Assembly: GCF_963675165.1 (NCBI RefSeq)
Contig: NC_087386.1
Coordinates: 2,482,169-2,546,168, forward strand
Direction: 5' to 3'
DNA: 64,000 nt
Source of the DNA: Halichondria panicea
Taxonomy: Eukaryota; Porifera; Demospongiae; Suberitida; Halichondriidae
Both the position numbers and the translations under genes were made by a program. Shown here in pieces: positions 58,853 through 64,000 of this stretch (position 1 is the stretch's first letter; each line of letters starts with the position of its first letter). The notes below the pieces were generated by a model. It made no database searches. It was not told where the DNA came from and saw nothing but the letters and a program-made list of their open reading frames with translations.

Positions 58853-59779
58853 TGCACACACACACACATGCACACACACACACTATATAGTTTATACACA
58901 CACACACACATTCAACCCAGTTAGCCTTGTATATGTGCTTACCATAACCCCCCTCCCTTCTAAATACCCACCTATACACCCACTCAGGGTTGTCTCCTTG
59001 ACAGCGACTGTGTTGGAGAGCTGGTGTGTCTCTTCTCTCATCAACTACCCTCCTCACTCTCTTACATCAGCCAATCAGATCCACTGGCCTTCACGTGCGG
59101 TGAGCATATAGTATACGGACACTTGACATTTCCATATTAAGTAGGACAGGCCTAGGTGAATCAAGATATACATCCTAACCTTAACCAATCGCAAGAAGTG
59201 TAACATTTTAATTACTGAGGATGATGTTGTATTATAGCTCAATTATATCTCTGACATGCAGCTGACCCATCTGTGCCCCCCACACTGTTCGAGACAATTC
59301 TTCAAACTGAGCTACCTGTAGACATTTATGCCAGCAATGTATCGGGACTACAGTCTGAGAGTGACCTACAAAGCACAATGCAACGACTCATAGCGACTCA
59401 GCTGGACGTCTCCGAAGCCACTATTAGGAATATACGGCTGTCTACAGTGGGGAAGACTTTGCGGCCACTAGTGCAGGTAAATCGATCATTCATGTACATC
59501 TGTGATGAAGTACGTGCCTAAGACTGTTGGTTGTGTTATGATAAAAAGGCATATTCATACATTGCGTTGAAATGTCTGATATAATAATGAATATCCAAGG
59601 ATGGAAAATTAGCTGGATTTATTACTGATTTGCAGGTGTGGTTTGAGCTACCCAAGACTAGGACAGGAGTGCTGGCTCGCAGTCGAGTAGTGGAGCAGGT
59701 CGATCGTGGTGACCTCAGAGCCACCGTCAGAATCGTTGATGAAGGGGAAATATTATGTCGGGTTAGATTGAATATTTAG
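56610..59779 (+). CDS. Secreted leucine-rich-repeat and immunoglobulin-domain protein
   Basis: Twelve exons join in phase to 537 residues: 56,610-56,791; 56,836-56,970; 57,074-57,145; 57,228-57,302; 57,355-57,426; 57,480-57,554; 57,627-57,793; 57,937-58,209; 58,355-58,446; 58,988-59,099; 59,262-59,476; 59,636-59,779. A signal peptide (LLGLVLLLSLLRSLEA) is followed by an LRR N-cap (CPDVCACTG), about six LRRs and an LRR C-cap (NNPWSCDCNLAWF). One I-set-like Ig domain follows (CIIDGAPFPEVVWMKD, DSGVYQC), then Cys-rich segments (DVDCGGEFCEPC, DSDCVGELVC) and a C-terminal domain that could be SEA-like. LRR exons of 72-75 bp, all phase 2, each encode one repeat. No transmembrane segment precedes the TAG, so it is probably secreted. 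Binding partner unknown. Confidence 0.85.
58737..58910. repeat. (CA)n / (CACG)n microsatellite
   Basis: Long CA-rich stretch with CACG interruptions in the intron between the two Cys-rich exons of the LRR-Ig gene. Confidence 0.95.
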
Positions 59780-60513
59780 TTGGAGACACTGACTCACATG
59801 CATTACTTACTATTCTTCACTTCATTATTTTTAATTTGTATGCACCCCTTCCTTGCCAATGCTATATAGATGTAATTATTTTACCCGAAAAGCGTAATTT
59901 TGTACACATGCATGCATGATTTAGTCTGGGGGCCAGACGTAATATCTCGAGGGCAAGTATAAATTTTTACATAATAATTATGATTCGTAACAGGAAGCAC
60001 GAGCTTTGCGGTTTATCAACATTCTGCAGACAACCATAAAAATTATCCAACACAATATGAGACCTATAAATACCCGAGCTGTCGTACAGGTTGTCAGAGT
60101 TTTGGATGGAAGCTTGCTTTAGGGGTGCACATAGGGGGTTACCCCAGTAACCCACCCTTGGGAAGGTCTGAGACAAGGGCCCTAACTACCCTAGCAGGGT
60201 GCCCCAGTAACTAGGGGGTGTGCCATCAGAAACAGTGCTTGAGCATAGCAAGACCTATAAGGTCTGACAGAAGACCCTGTGGGTGAATTCCTTCAGGTGA
60301 TGTCTGCTGTGACCTCATGGTTGAAAGGGCACATGGCCAGCAATGGAGTCCAATAAGCAAGGTGTTACCATGGTATCACAACTCAATTCAGACTACTCTC
60401 CGTCCAAAACTTACTTTTTGGCTAAAATTAATACATGATTATTATAAGTGAGAGTCATAATTATGAGTACACAAATTGAAGGTAGTATAATTATATTAAA
60501 TTTGTTCTTTGTT
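59780..60513. other. Intergenic stretch
   Basis: Between the stop of the LRR-Ig gene and the stop of STEEP1. A GC-richer patch (60,120-60,370) has repeats of ccccagtaac, probably transposon debris. No coding signal. Confidence 0.5.
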
Positions 60514-63306
60514 CTATGTGATTTTATCAATGAGAGTTCCTTTCTGCTTCTTTGACCGAATATGCTGCTCAATTGCTCTCTGCAAAAGAAACACAGTCCA
60601 TTAATTCAATTCATATATATATATTTGGACTGAAAATGTAGCTGTACACTTACACTGTAAACTGCCTCAAGTGCTAGGAACGGATTTCATGTACGATTAG
60701 GATAAAGGTGGTTACTAATTGCAGGGTCCCTCCCGATAATTTCACTTCACACATTAATTGTAATTATACTTATACGTTGAGATTGTACCTGCTCTGCATA
60801 TCTCTTTCTTCCTTCGTCAGTGAACAGGACTTGCTTATGCACCAGCCCGGCATTGCTTTCATACGAGCTAGCAATTTCACGCTGCAAGTGTGTGAATGCA
60901 ATACCATCAATTGACTATACGTACATGTAGCTATGTACACGAAGCATTGGAGATCCACATACTTGTACTTGAGTAAAGACTCAATGCTATGAGCACTCAC
61001 ATGTATACCTAGTGAAGCTACCTATGATTGTGTATGGGTGTGCTCAGACTACAGGTGTACTGGACACACTATTAGAAGATGCAATACACACAGCTTCAAT
61101 CTAAGTCCCTATTATGTCTCACTGCTAAGGGTACCGCCTATGCGCCGTTATAAATTTGAGCTGTTTGATTGCCAGCACTAATGTATAAGATACATACTAG
61201 AAGGGTTACTTAAAAGGAGATAGTTTTTGGGCCCACGTATGAGGAACACGTGGGAAAAATTGATGCTATCCACTTGATGAGGATTCTAGGCCTACCCTAA
61301 CTAAAGGCACTCAACAAGTGGGCCTAATCTATGCATACTCTAGGTCTACCCTAGGCCCAATCTATGCATACTCTAGATCTACCCATAGATAGAGTAGAGA
61401 GGGATTGGAAACGGAAGTACCCTCGAAGTACCATCCGTGTATCTCCGCGGTTTTAATCGAGGGCTAAACATGAATAATTCATGAGAATTGTTTTGCTCTC
61501 TGTAAGAAGTCCACGAGCAGTTCTGCTGCTAAACATCAACTTTCTCTAATACTTGAGGCCATTTGGGACACAGGACACTATTTAGTTACACAGTCTTAGC
61601 TATATCAAAGGTACTATAGGAACACAAGCATGAAAAAGCGCTCTGTGTACCTCTAGCTACTTCACGACAATCGAGATTATATTTTCTTCGTTCCCAATTG
61701 ATACCTACTATCAGGGGGCATGTGATTCAGTAATGGGGGTAGCTCTGAGATGTATGCTTTGGACACAATAAGTTTCCCGGGCTTTTGCGGGAGTTATGAA
61801 GAGATACACGGATGGTCCCAGAGCCACTACGTAGACTTCATTGTAAAACATCACGTGAATCACTTCCGTTTCCAATCCCTCTCTACTCTATCTATGGTCT
61901 ACCCTAGGCCCAATCTATGCATACTCTAGGTCTACCCAGGCTCACCCCATGCGTATCCTAGAGTATACATCAATAGGCATACTGCGGAACATATGCCATT
62001 GTATGCCATACTCCCTGATGTTGTGCAATCGCTAAGGAGGCTACAGGCAGCACCACTTACCGCCTCAATTTCATCCTCCTCTTCGTCCACAGTGGACACA
62101 GTGACAGTGCTGTACTTGCCCGCATCGTGAGTGTGTCTTGTCATCATCACACGCTGTACAGTGAGGGAGAGAAACTTAATACTGTACAGTGGGTATATAT
62201 GCGCAGGGTATGTGGTTGCTAGACACAAATAAAAACACCACTTAGATCTAGTTTACTACATAAAAAACTGGCGAGTTTGTGTGTTGAATTATGAATCCTC
62301 AATCTCACAGGTAAAACAGAACTAGCCATGCATAGTCACATCTATGTCTTGTGCATTATGAAGGACACCCTCCATTATATACATGTAAATCATGCACAAT
62401 CTCATGCACTACTATAATCATAATTTACTGAGGATTGAAAAGAGCCATCACTTCGAAAACTCTAGCAGTTATGTTGCCCCTACACAGTACAAGAGTGCTG
62501 GCCATTCGTACATGTTCGATACACAAGAATGCTCCAGTAATTTGTATTAGTGTACTGAACAAGGTACTCTGAGGGCAAGGCCTACTATTGGAGGTATTGT
62601 CACTAGGGGACGCCCACTCATTCTCCCTGTGCATATACGTTACCTTCTTCCTAAGGATGGCTGCCGCATCCAACTCCTTTGGTTTCTCTGCGGTGATTGG
62701 TTTCTCACCAGATTGCACCAGCACATCAGGGAAAATGAATGTCACCTTCTCATCAGTGTTCACATGGCGATAGTAGAGCTGTAGACTACACCTGGAGGCC
62801 AGACAGGATTTAGAAGATAAGTGTTAGATTGAACACACAGCGAGTCTTATTGCATGTTATGGTATGCACAACGTAGATCCAATATGAATCATTGACAAGT
62901 ACTTACTTCTTGCATTTATGCCGATATTGCCGCTCAATACCACCCTCCCTGAGGTGAAGAAAATGTTAATTACATAATCCCATAATCATGTATCCGAACC
63001 TTTTCAAGTATGTGACACCCGAAGGAGTGCAGTAGACTCGGTTGGCATTCTTACTGACATCGACAACTCTAGCACCATCCTTCTTCCTCAGTGGAAGCTT
63101 GTCTAGCGTGGAGTCTGCACAAGATAATCAGGAATAGTGGCTACATTCTAAAAAGAGCACACCAAAACAAAAGCCTGTTTCTTACCTATAATCAATGCTA
63201 GGTGTCCACACACACAGTTGTAGACATATAGTGGAGCGTCTCCCTTGTACTCTTCCTTATCTTTGGTGTCTGTGACCACGATACTTCGAGAGATAACCTT
63301 GGGCAT
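60514..63306 (-). CDS. STEEP1: STEEP1 (STING ER exit protein) homologue
   Basis: Seven exons join in phase to 225 residues (vertebrate STEEP1 about 222): 63,186-63,306; 63,000-63,114; 62,907-62,948; 62,644-62,791; 62,061-62,153; 60,789-60,881; 60,514-60,579. The start [14 protein letters not shown], a Cys pair at CVCGH and a second pair at HKCKKCSLQLYY fit the family's zinc-binding region. The diagnostic stretch [20 protein letters not shown] then DEEEDEIEA is present, and the C-terminus ends [10 protein letters not shown] as in known STEEP1. In vertebrates the protein promotes ER exit of STING. The exon 2 donor (gttcgg) is weak. The large intron 60,882-62,060 contains a minisatellite and a TIR element. 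Confidence 0.92.
61285..61970. repeat. Short minisatellite in a STEEP1 intron
   Basis: Units of about 37 bp (tctaccctaggcccaatcta then tgcatactctagg) occur on both sides of the 61,383-61,897 element, which was inserted into the array. Confidence 0.75.
61383..61897. mobile_element. TIR element of the GATTGGAAACGG family (515 bp)
   Basis: CCATAGATAGAGTAGAGAGG then GATTGGAAACGGAAGT at the left, its complement at the right, with tctac duplicated outside (61,378-61,382 and 61,898-61,902). It is non-coding, the shortest of three copies and probably the basic MITE form. Confidence 0.88.
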
Positions 63307-63561
63307 TTTCTCTTTTTCTAGAATCCTTTTGCTATTAATTAGGTAATTGGTTGCCTTATAGGGGATTTCCCTTATGATATGCCCCTAACTTCAAATGGAA
63401 GATGGCGTCAAATACTTTCAGTGTTGTTATACGCTTATCGTACGCTTATTAGCTAGCCATTAGCAAGTATCTAGCCTTATGCAAAAGCACAGGTATTAAT
63501 ATCTATTTATACGAGGTCATACCACGAAAGCTACAAAGCCAAGAAGCCTTGCTGGTACAAC
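63307..63561. promoter_or_regulatory. Shared divergent promoter of STEEP1 and the right-edge gene
   Basis: The start codons lie about 255 bp apart and point outward. No specific box is evident. The role is inferred from layout. Confidence 0.5.
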
Positions 63562-63867
63562 ATGGCAAAGGTCTATGGTAACAGAACTAAGGAACCTAAA
63601 GTGATTCGAAGAAATGTATTACCTGTGGATGACAGATCTAGTTTTACAGCAGGCAAGTAATACTTCAATGTACTGTTAAAATTACATTAACACACACAAT
63701 GAGGTTTACACACTTCAAATGAATGCGCGCACGTACATGTACATGTACTGTATTTATAAAACAGTCATTGTAAAGCGTCTTTAATAGTACAAGTGTTCTT
63801 GTGACTATTTGTATACCCCACAGATCTCGCCACAGCGTGGTCCACTTTCGGTGAAGCAAAGACTGTG
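63562..63867 (+). CDS. Unidentified gene, first two exons (continues beyond window)
   Basis: Exon 1 (63,562-63,652) encodes MAKVYGNRTKEPKVIRRNVL then PVDDRSSFTA. Exon 2 (63,824-63,867) encodes DLATAWSTFGEAKTV, and a gtaagt donor follows. The two join in phase only if intron 1 uses a GC donor (AG|gcaagt). This is a standard minor type, and no GT donor nearby fits. The sequence faintly recalls the N-terminus of WAPL-type cohesin release factors, but this is not enough to name it. Confidence 0.6.
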
Positions 63868-64000
63868 GTAAGTGAACTATCTGTCACAACATGTTTAATA
63901 ACAGCCAAAACTAGAAGCTTTGATCTTTTGTGTAGAGCCACTCACTCAGTCACTAGTAATGTGTTCACAACATTGATTTTACGTACTCACTTATCTTCTA

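Overview
The window is metazoan nuclear DNA with many short introns, closely packed genes and very dense transposon debris. The gene set (a Roc-COR GTPase with death domains, an LRR-Ig secreted protein, STEEP1, RABL6, DHX40, SRD5A3 and EDEM3 homologues) and the wide range of DNA transposons and non-LTR elements suggest a sponge or a similarly early-branching marine invertebrate. That assignment is inference. No rRNA, tRNA, CRISPR array or bacterial-type operon was seen.

Left third (1-32,000): mostly mobile DNA. A minus-strand Helitron-like gene with an OTU domain and a 23-residue repeat runs off the left edge. From 3.9 to 20 kb there are broken, rearranged copies of an EDEM3-like gene fused to the end of a DUSP12-like gene, plus a piece of SRD5A3. 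An 8-kb hAT-type element (11,920-19,943) has split one copy; nested inside it are another TIR element and a LINE. Next come a TTAA-flanked element, a truncated LINE with an endonuclease-like C-terminus, a large interrupted palindrome (23.6-26.8 kb), the first two coding exons of a SEC22-like gene, and a nearly intact 4.4-kb integrase-type DNA transposon (27,553-31,935) that carries a divergent RING-finger gene.

Middle (32,100-47,050): an 18-exon Roco-death gene whose N-terminal coiled coil is encoded by a run of nine 3- or 12-nt microexons. Two successive groups of four microexons (12+3+3+3 nt) each encode exactly one heptad, and the groups look like tandem duplicates. This is the most unusual structure in the window. 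It is followed by the most complete, but clearly decayed, EDEM3-DUSP12 copy and by an intact SRD5A3 gene read toward it.

Right third (47,400-64,000): conventional genes. These are a LINE fragment; RABL6 (minus) and intronless DHX40 (plus), head to head about 140 bp apart; a 12-exon LRR-Ig secreted-protein gene; STEEP1 (minus), head to head with the start of an unidentified gene that uses a GC-AG intron. A family of tiny (about 32-60 bp) palindromic insertions with 8-9 bp target duplications is scattered over the window, and one has duplicated the start codon of SRD5A3.
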